From Neoceratodus forsteri (taxonomy: Eukaryota; Chordata; Ceratodontiformes; Ceratodontidae), in assembly GCA_016271365.2 (NCBI GenBank), contig JADMNL010000028.1, positions 54,392,001 through 54,456,000 of the forward strand: a stretch of 64,000 bases of DNA, read 5' to 3'. The first letter of the stretch is position 1. Every line of letters begins with the position of its first letter. A model generated the notes under the pieces. The model had not been told where the DNA came from. It made no database searches and worked only from the letters and a program-made list of their open reading frames with translations. A program made the translations under genes and the position numbers. Below, piece after piece: positions 12,368 to 22,400 of this stretch.

Positions 12368-12557
12368 GCCACGCTGGGTGGGCTCAGCGCAGCGGCACAA
12401 TGACCTTTGGGCGCTTCAGCCGACGGGGATTGGGCACCCCATCAGCAAATTATTGATTGCCACGCTGGGGTGGGCTCCCAGCGTGGCACCAAATACTGGG
12501 AAGGGGAAGGAGGAGATGATGCAGCTCAGCCGACGGGGATTGGGCACCCTGCCGGCT
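12368..12557 (+). repeat. Alternating hairpin block, composite copy A
   Basis: Two hairpin types alternate. Type H1 (12418-12446 and 12528-12557) has arms like GCCGACGGGG pairing with CCCCgTCGGC. Type H2 (12459-12488, and a decayed one from 12368) pairs GCCACGCTGGG with CCCAGCGTGGC around a six-base loop. All composite copies have H2 hairpins, and arm changes between copies are partly compensatory. Confidence 0.8.
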
Positions 12558-12782
12558 ATACGCCTGCGCATGGGGTGCACACGCCTGTGGCTGGGGAGCT
12601 GCGTTGAGCAGCTTCATCGCTGCTCATCTGCCGTAGCTCCCCTTCAACTGTATTTCACTGCATTTTGGAGCGCAGACAGCTCCAAAATTCATTGGCTTAC
12701 AGGGGCCGCGCCTGCCAGCTCGCTGCCTGAATTGGAGGAGGAGGAGGTGACACACCTCCAAAATCTCCAATGATGGCACTAT

Positions 12783-12817
12783 GTTTCTTGCACATGCGTG
12801 CAAGCAAACATAAAAAG
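12783..12817. repeat. Palindromic inner terminus of composite copy A
   Basis: CTTGCACATGCGTGCAAG forms a near-perfect dyad just inside the end of homology with the other copies, followed by an A-rich run. The equivalent ends of copies B, D, E and F are also palindromic around GCATG or TGCATGC. Confidence 0.65.
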
Positions 12818-13023
12818 GTAGTTCAGCAGACTCAACTACTGGAAATTCTTGTATCATTTCAGTCAGTCAAGATGTAAGTAAAGGAAGTTGTAACATAGCA
12901 ATAATAAATATACGTCAGAGTTCTCAACAGATTGTTGCACTGCTGCTTTACAGAGAGTCACCACATTACATTGTTATGGTGATGCACATGACCTAATATG
13001 TGAGGGCATTACTCCCACTGGAT
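12818..13023. other. Short spacer without recognised features
   Basis: This is A/T-rich DNA between composite copy A and the foldback element. Nothing is recognised. Confidence 0.5.
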
Positions 13024-13557
13024 GATTTCTTGCTCCACAGAGTGCAATATATTTCTGAGAAAACTGCCCATAATTTCATTACAGTGTGTCACGTGATGGA
13101 GAAATTCTCATTCAGAAAAGCTGCCCACATTCTGGCCCCCCTTTCTCAGCAACGTTAGGGCGTGATGCCAGGGGGAGCGCAGGTGCATGCATCACTATAG
13201 TGAATGTTCGGCAGCTATCCCAATGTTTCATTATGTTATAAGGTTCACTTTGTGGTGAAATGTGGGAACATTTCCACTAACAGGGCTCTCCTTTCTGGAA
13301 ACATGCCCACACATTTCACCACAAACTGACAATTATAGCATAAAGAAACATTCAGAAAGCTGACGGACAATCGGACATTCACGCTAATAAAGCAGGCACC
13401 CACGCTCTCTCTGGCATCACGTCCTAACATTGCTGAGAAGGTGGGCAAATGTGAGCAGTTTTTCAGAACTGGAATCCCTCCATCACGTGACACACTGTAA
13501 TGAAATTATGGGCGGTTTTCACAGAAATGTATTGAACTATGTGGCACAAGAAAGATT
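13024..13557. mobile_element. Foldback (long palindromic) element, ~530 bp
   Basis: The whole segment is an imperfect palindrome centred near 13285. For example, CATAATTTCATTACAGTGTG at about 13072 returns as its reverse complement at about 13491-13510, and the TGTGGTGAAATGT block near 13250 returns as ACATTTCACCACA near 13310. The arms are about 250 bp with moderate divergence, and the ends share CCACA followed by a CAATA-type block. It has no coding capacity. This is typical of a foldback MITE. Its family and target duplication are not identified. Confidence 0.8.
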
Positions 13558-13663
13558 CCCTTGGAAGGGAAAAGGTGTATTATTAAACAATAACAAAGAA
13601 AAAACACACAAAAACAGTACAACACAGTAGTAGGGTGGGGGTGGGGGTCCAGAAAACAATCCC

Positions 13664-14212
13664 TTAATGTGGCCGTGGGATGCCGTGGTGGTCCAGCAGC
13701 AGGTGCAGCATTGTGACTATTTGCTGCTGCTGTTCTTCTATTGTGTCAACCTGCGGCTGCAAAGCACCAACCCTCTGATTATTCTCCTCCAGGGCCACCC
13801 ACACCAGGGCAATGTCGACCTCTATTGCAGGGACTGTGGCGGGGTCCAATGTAGGTGGAAATCCAGGTAGGGGTGGTGGTGGTAGAGAGGGTGGTGCTGG
13901 TGGCTGTGGTGGCGGTGGTGCAACTGCTGTACTGGCCCCCCTCCTGCTGCAGCAGCAAGACACAACTTTGACCCAAGCAGCACCCTTGGCCACTGCCACA
14001 GAAGGGCCAGCAGGTGGATGCCTGGCCCCTTCCATGGCAGCCTGCCACTCCACCTTGTGGTGGTTGAACATGTGGGTGCGCTGGCCACCGGTCCCCAAAT
14101 GTGTCCTGCGGGGGGCCACGGCACACCATGACTGTGCTGTCTCTCCCCTCACAGAGTTAAAAACTCCCACCCTGGGGAGCTGTAGGGAGGACAGACACAG
14201 TCCTTGCACCAC
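13664..14212 (-). pseudogene. BED-finger-like, proline-rich protein with C-terminal coiled coil (transposon remnant)
   Basis: A 182-codon minus-strand frame begins near a truncated BED-like finger (THLGTGGQRTHMFNHHKVEW). This closely resembles the second half of the BED finger in the hAT at 4095-7610 (HLGTGGQHAHLKNRHL). It continues with EGARHPPAGPS, a proline-rich stretch (PPPPQPPAPPS) and a Gln/Leu-rich tail (EEQQQQIVTMLHLLLDHH) that could form a coiled coil. The first half of the finger is missing or poorly conserved, and no transposase core lies next to it. The protein could be an accessory DNA-binding factor of a DNA transposon. A glycine-rich frame on the opposite strand is a composition shadow. 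The product call is tentative. Confidence 0.4.
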
Positions 14213-14946
14213 CTATGTTTTCCAGGGGCACTTCCTGTGGCTGTGGAGGTGGAGGAGGGGGTGCTGCTGGAGTCCCAACAGCTACTACTGATGGCTGTGG
14301 TAGTGGTGGAGAAGGTGGCTACACAGCAGCCACCGGTGGCACTGCTGCTGCAGCTGCTGCTCTTGCTTCCACATGGAGGGAAGCAACACCCAGGAGTCGG
14401 GAGTGGTCCAGCATCACACTACCATCCCCACAAGTCTGCACTCCCCCTCCTCTGACCACACCCATGGGCCAGTGACTCGCCTTCTCCACGGTCCATCCTT
14501 CCCACTGACACAAGCCCCCGGGGCCGACACACACACACACACACCAAAACAAAACTTATAAAAAAATTCACTACCAAAAAAACAATCACAAACACAATAC
14601 AAAAACTAAATAAAGATATAGCTTTTAAAAAAGCTGTTGTTTTCTTCACTCAAAGACAATAAAGCACTTTTAGTCACTGACTCTACTGTCCTCTACACAA
14701 AGCCTTCTCCCTCTACAAATGCAAAGGAGAAAGTGAAACTACTTCTCTGACTCACTTCCTTCCTGCCTGGCCAAAGTAAGCCATGTGATGTGTGGGGGGG
14801 GGGGCTATTCTCTTCTCACTTTGCCTTACTTCCCATTAAAGCATAATGGCAATACAAAGTAATAATGATAATATGAAGTGAGCACTTTATAGTGGCCACT
14901 TCTCGTGCACTTCACCAGCGGATTAAACATTCGCTGCATCTCTATT
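14213..14946. other. Low-complexity non-coding stretch
   Basis: It contains GTGG/GCTG-rich low-complexity DNA (14230-14360), a CA run at 14527-14543, an A-rich stretch near 14555-14620 and a G run near 14795. No gene is supported. The left part may be the upstream region of the BED-like remnant on the minus strand. Confidence 0.5.
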
Positions 14947-15980
14947 CAGTACTGGGGAAGATTATGGAGACATTGGTTAAAGAAAGGATAGTGGGGCATC
15001 TAGAAGCCATTGGAGGCCAGGACTGTAGGCAACATGGATTCATAGTGAGGAAGTCATGTCAGACGAATCTGGTTGATCTCTGACTGGGTGACAAAGGAAA
15101 TAAATCAGGTTGGGGCAGTGGACAACGCTTACCTTGATGTAAGCAAAGCCTTTGACACCGTCCCACATAGGAGGCTGATAAACTAGCTGAGTAGGCTGGG
15201 CATGAGGGAAAGGGTGGTAAAGTGGGTTAGAAACTGGGTAACAGACAGGAGGCAGAGAGTGGTGGTAAATGAGGTGCAGTTGGGGGAGAGTGGGTGACCA
15301 GTGGGGTGCCACAGGGATTGGTCGTGGGGCCAGTCCTGTTCAATGTCTTGATTAGTAACATTGCAGAAGGGCTGAAGGGAAAGGGATGCCTGTTTGCAGA
15401 TTACACCAAGATCTGTAACACAGTGAATACCTCAGAGGGGTTGGAGAAAATGAGGAGGGACCTGGGGAAGGTTAAGAAATGGTCTGAGGACTGGCAACTG
15501 AAGTTGAATTCAAAAAAGTGCAAAATTATGCACCTGGGACACAGAAACCCTGGGGAAAGGTACAGGATGGGGGGAGGAGTTACTGACAGTCACAAAGAAG
15601 GAAAGGGACCTGGGAGTTCTTATTTCAGATGACCTGAAAATGTCAAAGTGGTAAGGCAGCAAGGAGGGCCAGTGATATGCTGGGGTGCATAGGCAGGGGT
15701 ATCACCAGCATAAGGAGGGAGGGGGGTAGTGATGCCATTATACAAAACCATGGTCAGACTTCACGTGGAGTACTGTGTGCAGTTCTGGAGGTCGCACCTT
15801 TGTAAGGATATTAACAGGCTGGAGATGGTCCAGGGAAGGGCGAATGAGGTGGTACAGAGCTTGCAACACAAGATTTATGAGGAGAAATTAAGGGACCTCA
15901 ATATGTATTGAGTGGAAGAGAGGAGGGAAAGAGGGGATATGATAGAAACATTCAAGTCCTTCAAGGGTATAAATATAACT
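14947..15980 (+). pseudogene. CR1-type LINE reverse transcriptase fragment (5'-truncated)
   Basis: Pieces of a CR1 reverse transcriptase run left to right. They are GKIMETLVKERIVGHLE with QHGFIVRKSCQTNL (14950-15083), AYLDVSKAFDTVPHRRL (about 15130-15180), SGVPQGLVVGPVLFNVLI (15297-15350), then LFADYTKICN where active enzymes have FADD. The second catalytic Asp is therefore lost. The thumb-side block continues with W.L.LN..KC..MHLG and the C-terminal CR1 region (15729-15911, YCVQFWRSHL). Several frameshifts and stops break the frame. The homology fades near 15980 before a typical 3' tail, so both ends are truncated. It would have copied LINE RNA at a nicked target site. Confidence 0.85.
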
Positions 15981-16349
15981 ACTGAGAAGCAGGAGACAGC
16001 TGCTATAGGCACATGTGTCAGCTTCAGTGTGATATTCTTTTGTTCTTATAAATCTGTAATCTCCAGTAATTCAGTAACCACATGACCACACTGCCTTCTT
16101 TAGGCAATTTTATGCTGGTTGATGCTTGGTGTCAGATGGCAGACAGAGGGCTCACCAGATTATGTTGCCATTTGAAAAACTTCATAGAGTGTTCCTTTAC
16201 TGGTAACGTTTTGGAAAGCTGGTGAAGGTCTCACAATTTTTATTATGCTTGTATCTCCTTATGTCTATCCCCTTTGGACCCCCCCATCCCCACACCCAAA
16301 CAGTCATCAGTGGCCACAGCTGCAGCCTTCTTCTTGCCAAGATGGTGGG
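15981..16349. other. Unassigned spacer
   Basis: No gene or repeat is recognised between the two CR1 fragments. Confidence 0.5.
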
Positions 16350-16505
16350 TAAGAAACATAGAAACATAGAATTTGAAGGCAGATAAGGCACGCTTGGCCC
16401 ACCTAGTCTGCCCATTTCCCTACCTGATGGATAAGCTGCAGATTCTAGTTAATCAACAGCTTACTTCCTCCTACCCCACAGTAGAATTGTCTTATGTCTG
16501 TTTGT
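16350..16505 (-). mobile_element. CR1-type LINE 3'-end fragment
   Basis: The plus strand reads AACATAGAAACATAGAATTT followed by GGCAGATAAGG and CCACCTAGTCTGCCCATTTC. This is the reverse complement of a CR1 3' end. The same subfamily ends occur at 57538 and 63283 in the same orientation. Only about 155 bp remain. Confidence 0.8.
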
Positions 16506-16891
16506 GAGCAGCTGCCTTCACAGTCTGTGAAGTCCGACGTCTTCCGGTGCCACTTATTGGTCATCTTCCAACACAAGCGAAGCGCTGCCAGCCCCAAACT
16601 AACTCAGACAAGCAGTTTTCAAAGTGGGGAAGAAATGCAGTGAGGAAGAATCAAGTACTCATTAAGATGCGGCGTCAATTTTAAGATCAGCATATTGGTG
16701 TGGACACTGCAGATAGAACACCAGCTCTTCAAGCAGCCTTATGAAGAGCAAAGGCTTCTCAAAGCACTGTGGTTCTGTTTATTGTACTGTAAGTAGGCTG
16801 CATCTAATTCGGTAATTTACTGTACCTTACATCTGGATGTATGGTAGGCCCAACTTTGAATAAACACTGCACCTGAATTAATACATGATGC
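16506..16891. other. Unassigned spacer
   Basis: No gene or repeat is recognised. Confidence 0.5.
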
Positions 16892-18150
16892 CATAGAAAC
16901 ATAGAATTTGTCAGCAGAAAGGACCGCTCAGCCCATCAAGTCTGCCCAAGTGTTTGCTACCTACTTGTAACTCATGCCTGTATATATTACTGCATGTCTT
17001 ATTCTGCCTTTGTCTATCAGGACTTCCTTGTGAATGAGCTTGCTTAATGGATTTTTCCTGCAATGAACTTGAATCTACTCCACTTCCATGGCCTTACTGA
17101 TCTCTGTTGACCCCCTCCTTCCCCTTTCTGTAATATACCCCTATGTTTATCCCATGCTTGCTTCATGCCCCCTACCGTTTTAGCTTTCACCACTTCTCCT
17201 GGCAGTCTGTTCAAGGCGTCTACCACCCTTTCAGTAAAGAAATATTTCTTCACATCTATCCTGAATGCCCCCCCCAGCTTCATTGTATGTCCCTTGGTTT
17301 TGGTGCTCATCCTCATTTGAAGGAAACTCCCTAACTGTACCCTCTTTACCCCTGTGAGGTACTTTGTAGGTCTTGATCATGTCACCTCTCACCCTCCTCT
17401 CTTCCAGTCAATGCATGTTGAGATTCTTCAGCCTTTCCTTGTAGGGATTCCTGTGAAAATTCTGAACCATTTTAGTTTCCCTCCTCTGGAAAACCTTTAC
17501 CTTATGTCCTTTCTGAAGTGTGAACTCTAAAACTAGGCACAGTACTCCAGCTGGGGGTATAGCAGGGTGTGATACAATGGCAGCACAACATCCCTTCTCC
17601 TCCTACTGGAGATGCCACTCCTTATGCACCCCAGAATCCAATTTTCCCTGCCCATAGCCTTGTCACTCTGTACTGTCATCTTGAGGTCCTCTGATATAAT
17701 GACCTCAAGGACCCTTTCATATCTAGTGAGTATCAGCACCTCTCCCCATCCTATACCCAGCAGCGGGGTTTCTATGCCCTAGGTGCATAATTTTACACTT
17801 GTTGGCATTGAACCTCAAGTAAGTAAGAAAATGGAACTGATCTGAATGAATTCCAGGCTTTTAAGCAGCTTTTCAGGGAGTGTATATGTGTGTGTGTGGG
17901 GGGGCTCTATTACTATAACTATTTGCATTTGATTTTGTATAATGTGCGAACAGACTAACACTGCTCCCCACTCCATGTGCTATATCAGAGCTAAAGAGCC
18001 CAAACAGCAATGGGCCAAGCACTAATCCCTGTGGCACCCCGTTTGTCACTGCTGTGGGTGCCGAGAGCTACCCCACCACCACCACCCTCTGCACCCTCCC
18101 CTGTAACCAGTTCTCTATCCATATAGTCAGACCACCTTCCACCTGTACTC
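16892..18150 (-). mobile_element. CR1-type LINE, 3' end and reverse-transcriptase remains
   Basis: Read on the minus strand, this is the C-terminal part and 3' untranslated end of a CR1 element. CATAGAAACATAGAATTTGT marks the 3' end near 16893. The C-terminal block with EVVKAKTVGGMKQAWDKHRG lies at about 17130-17210, and reverse-transcriptase sequence equivalent to the GVPQG motif lies near 18030. A segment near 17822-17930 (with a GT run) has no CR1 match, so a piece is deleted or replaced. It lies in the same orientation as the ORF1 remains at 18970-25650 and may be the 3' half of that element, in which case the endonuclease region is missing. Confidence 0.75.
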
Positions 18151-18519
18151 CTCCTTCTCCTCCTCCTTGGCCTGTGTCCGTGCTCCCAGTAGTCCGCTCC
18201 CTTTCTCCTCCTTATTTTTACCGGGTGGTGGTGCTTTCTGTATTACACTCAGGCCACTCTGCCTGCCCCATTCCAGGGTTACTACGCCTCTGCCTTTACC
18301 TATATCTAGGGCAGTGAGCTCATCAGGCTTCCCTGTCCCGACTTTTCTACCAACTTCAGTCTTTTGGCCACCCCATCCCCACCATTTGTTCAAATCCATC
18401 TTAGTAGAGATACACCCTTCTAATCCTGCCTTTTTTTTAGCGTATTTTCTCACTGGGCCATGGTCAGCTTGGTCATCCTGACTGACTCCCCTAGACCTGC
18501 CTTGACATCAGGCCAACTT
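18151..18519 (-). other. Purine-rich minus-strand segment, possibly CR1-derived
   Basis: The minus strand is purine rich, with a 108-codon open frame (18127-18453) that resembles nothing I know. It sits between the reverse transcriptase and ORF1 parts of a minus-strand CR1, where the endonuclease would be expected, but I see no endonuclease motif. Confidence 0.35.
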
Positions 18520-18969
18520 GCTCACCTCCACGGATTACCCCCCATGGTGGGGTGGTGCGGAGCTTCCCAGGTCGACCCACCGGAGCAGGATCCAGTTGAG
18601 GATGCACCAATCAGGGCATGCAGGGGGGCTGGAAGCTCATGCTGCCTGACCATAGCACATTTTCCACTTATCTCCCCTTTGCAGAGTGCAAGTGTGCAAT
18701 GACGCTTAGGCACAGCGTGCCAACGTCTGCCACCCTTTACTACACCGCTGTAGTAGCACCCGCGGTCATCGCCATGGGCCGCTTCAGAGTGGTGGGTCCC
18801 TGGATCCTGCCCTAGGATAGGACAGCAGTCCTCCAGATGCTCAATCCTATCCCTCCCCTGCCAACCCATGGCAGGCCAGGCTTGCGTCCAAACCTGGGTC
18901 ACCAGCGTGGTATGAGGTGTGTGGCGTCCAGTGCCTCAACCCTCAGTGCCAGTGGCGTGGCAGCAATGC
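18520..18969 (-). other. Possible insertion within the CR1, tRNA-like start
   Basis: This GC-richer stretch differs from its purine-rich neighbours. On the minus strand, near 18880-18960, TGGCACTGAGGGTTGAGG and about 45 bp later GGTTTGGACGC are spaced like polymerase III A and B boxes, though the B box is a weak match. A tRNA-derived SINE is one reading. A chance arrangement is equally possible. No copy of it is seen elsewhere in the window. Confidence 0.25.
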
Positions 18970-19440
18970 TGTCTTTTTAATACACCTCTCTTCTGCCTGC
19001 TCCATTGTACCCTCTCCCCCATGTACTAGTCACTATTCCCCCCGACCCTACCCCAGTTAGTCACTAACCTATAATGTTTTGTGTGGCACCAATCCCTCAG
19101 CCACTTGAACTCCTCAAGCCTACCCTTCCTCTCCATGCTTGCACATGGTACCGGCAGTACCTCCAAAACTGCCACCAACTTCCCCACCCCCTCACACTGC
19201 CTGCCAAGTACTCAAACCTCCCCCTCACTACTTCCACAGTGTCCCCACCAAGTCGTTTGTACTCAGATGCAACAGTAAATGAGTTTTTTTCGGCCCCCTT
19301 GGTGCACGCTTAAGCAGTGCCTGCCCTGTCCCTCCTGCAGTAAACCTGGGGACAGCTTCAACCCAAATATGACTGTGCCTTTCCCCCCTTTCTGCCCCAT
19401 CTCACTCATTTCAGTATAGAATCCCCCAGGATGAGTGCCC
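18970..19440 (-). pseudogene. CR1 ORF1 esterase (SGNH hydrolase) domain, minus strand
   Basis: On the minus strand the frame entering from the tandem array reads GALILGDSILK, the catalytic-Ser block of the CR1 ORF1 esterase. Downstream on the same strand, in shifting frames, are LLHLSTNDLVGT (the xHxGTND block), VLEVLPVPC and RLEEFKWLRDWCH with TNWGRVG. All occur in the order found in CR1 ORF1 proteins. Stops and frameshifts make it dead. ORF1 esterases of CR1 elements are thought to act with lipids or the ribonucleoprotein particle, and their exact role is unsettled. The plus-strand CR1 at 25799 has the same motif as ILVGDSIIRG. The adjoining tandem array begins exactly at this motif. Confidence 0.75.
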
Positions 19441-22400
19441 CCCTCCCCTTACCCCTTTCCCTTCTAATGCCTCTTCCACCACCCCAGTATTCATTCTTCC
19501 CTGCCCCTTGCCCCACCAGCTGCACCCTCTGTGACTTCTGTATCTGCACCCCTACTTCTGCCTCACCCCTTTCAGTACAGAATTCCCCAGGACAAGTACC
19601 TCCCCCTCCCCTTACCCCTTTCCCTTCTAATGCCTCTTCCACCACCCCAGTATTCATTCTTCCCTGTCCCTTACCCCACCAGCTGCACCTCTGTGACTTC
19701 TGTATCTGCACCCTACTTCTGCCTCACCCTTTCAGTACAGAATTCCCAGGACAAGTACCTCCCACCCCTTTACCCCTTCCCTCTAATGCCCCTTCCACCA
19801 CCCCAGTATTCATTCTTCCCTGCCCCTTACCCCCACCAGCTGCACCCTCTGTGACTTCTGTATCTGCACCCTCTACTCTGCCTCACCCCTTCAGTACAGA
19901 ATTCTCAGGACAAGTACCTCCCACCCCTTACCCCTTTCCTTCTAATGCCCCTTCCACCACCCCAGTATTCATTCTTCCCTGTCCCTTACCCCACCAGCTG
20001 CACCCTCTGTGACTTCTGTATCTGCACCCCACTTCTGCCTCACCCTTTCAGTACAGAATTCCCAGGACAAGTACCTCCCCACCCCTTACCCCCTTTCCTT
20101 CTAATGCCCCTTCCACCACCCCAGTATTCATTCTTCCCTGTCCCTCACCCCACCAGCTGCACCCTCTGTGACTTCTGTATCTGCACCCTACTTGCCTCAC
20201 CCCTTCAGTACAGAATTCTCCAGGACAAGTACCTCCCCACCCTTACCCCTTCCCTTCTAATGCCCCTTCCACCACCCCAGTATTCATTCTTCCCTGCCCT
20301 TACCCCACCAGCTGCACCTCTGTGACTTCTGTATCTGCACCCTACTCTGCCTCACCCTTTCAGTACAGAATTCCCAGGACAAGTACCTCCCACCCTACCC
20401 CTTTCCTTCTAATGCCCCTTCCACCACCCCAGTATTCATTCTTCCCTGTCCCTTACCCCACCAGCTGCACCCTCTGTGACTTCTGTATCTGCACCCCTAC
20501 TTCTGCCTCACCCCTTCAGTACAGAATCCCCAGGACAAGTACCTCCCACCCTTACCCCTTTCCTTCTAATGCCCCTTCCACCACCCCAGTATTCATTCTT
20601 CCTTGCCCCTTGCCCCACCAGCTGCACCCTCTGTGACTTCTGTATCTGCACCCCTACTTCTGCCTCACCCCTTTCAGTACAGAATTCCCCAGGACAAGTA
20701 CCTCCCCCACCCCTTACCCCTTTCCTTCTAATGCCCCTTCCACCACCCCAGTATTCATTCTTCCTTGTCCCTTACCCCACCAGCTGCACCCTCTGTGACT
20801 TCTGTATCTGCACCCCTACTTCTGCCTCACCCCTTTCAGTACAGAATTCCCCAGGACAAGTACCTCCCCACCCTTACTCCTTTCCCTTCTAATGCCCCTT
20901 CCACCACCCCAGTATTCATTCTTCCCTGTCCCTTACCCCACCAGCTGCACCCTCTGTGACTTCTGTATCTGCACCCCTACTTCTGCCTCACCCCTTTCAG
21001 TACAGAATTCCCCAGGACAAGTACCTCCCCCACCCCTTACCCCTTTCCTTCTAATGCCCCTTCCACCACCCCAGTATTCATTCTTCCTGCCCTTACCCCA
21101 CCAGCTGCACCCTCTGTGACTTCTGTATCTGCACCCTACTCTGCCTCACCCTTCAGTACAGAATTCCCAGGACAAGTACACTTCCCACCCTTACCCCTTT
21201 CCTTCTAATGCCCCTTCCACCACCCCAGTATTCATTCTTCCTTGTCCCTTACCCCACCAGCTGCACCCTCTGTGACTTCTGTATCTGCACCCTACTTCTG
21301 CCTCACCCCTTCAGTCAGAATTCCCAGGACAAGTACCTCCCCCCCCTTACCCTTTCCTTCTAATGCCCCTTCCACCACCCCAGTATTCATTCTTCCTGGC
21401 CCCTTACCCCACCAGCTGCACCCTCTGTGACTTCTGTATCTGCACCCCTACTTCTGCCTCACCCCTTTCAGTACAGAATTCCCCAGGACAAGTACCTCCC
21501 CCACCCCTTACTCCTTTCCTTCTAATGCCCCTTCCACCACCCCAGTATTCATTCTTCCCTGCCCCTTACCCCACCAGCTGCACCCTCTGTGACTTCTGTA
21601 TCTGCACCCTACTTCTGCCTCACCCTTCAGTACAGAATTCCCCAGGACAAGTACCTCCCCACCCTTACCCCTTTCCTTCTAATGCCCCTTCCACCACCCC
21701 AGTATTCATTCTTCCTGGCCCCTTACCCCACCAGCTGCACCCTCTGTGACTTCTGTATCTGCACCCCTACTTCTGCCTCACCCCTTTCAGTACAGAATTC
21801 CCCAGGACAAGTACCTCCCACCCCTTACCCCTTTCCTTCTAATGCCCCTTCCACCACCCCAGTATTCATTCTTCCTTGCCCTTGCCCCACCAGCTGCACC
21901 CTCTGTGACTTCTGTATCTGCACCCTACTTTGCCTCACCCCTTCAGTACAGAATTCCCCAGGACAAGTACCTCCCCACCCTTACCCCTTTCCTTCTAATG
22001 CCCCTTCCACCACCCCAGTATTCATTCTTCCTGTCCTTACCCCACCAGCTGCACCCTCTGTGACTTCTGTATCTGCACCTACTTCTGCCTCACCCCTTCA
22101 GTACAGAATTCCCCAGGACAAGTACCTCCCCACCCTTACCCCTTTCCTTCTAATGCCCCTTCCACCACCCCAGTATTCATTCTTCCTGCCCTTACCCCAC
22201 CAGCTGCACCCTCTGTGACTTCTGTATCTGCACCCTACTTCTGCCTCACCCTTCAGTACAGAATTCCCCAGGACAAGTACCTCCCCACCTCACCCCTTCC
22301 TTCTAATGCCCCTTCCACCACCCCAGTATTCATTCTTCCTGTCCCTTACCCCACCAGCTGCACCCTCTGTGACTTCTGTATCTGCACCCCTACTTCTGCC

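Larger units (their letters stand above)
9660..12817 (+). mobile_element. Unclassified composite repeat element, copy A
   Basis: From left to right this copy has: an outer terminus with CAAGCATTTGGCAATGCCGA (about 9672-9691); a distal module to about 10190; about six diverged satellite units of ~293 bp (10190-11900); an intron-like module (12040-12338); alternating hairpins (12368-12557); and an inner module ending in a palindrome (12783-12817). Copies B (36279-39027), C (32028-33620), D (39784-54579, split) and E (58246-60094) show the same order, so it behaves as one mobile unit. Only B also shares the distal module. No transposase is encoded. Central tandem repeats and palindromic ends recall Helentron-like non-autonomous elements, but I see no diagnostic Helitron end. 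Confidence 0.7.

Noticed and set aside
13812..14475. Glycine-rich and Ala/Leu-rich plus-strand frames
   Set aside because: They are composition shadows of the minus-strand proline-rich frame and adjacent GCTG/GTGG low-complexity DNA.
18880..18960. A functional tRNA gene on the minus strand
   Set aside because: Only two box-like motifs are seen. No cloverleaf can be drawn with paired acceptor and anticodon stems, so at most it is a degenerate SINE head.
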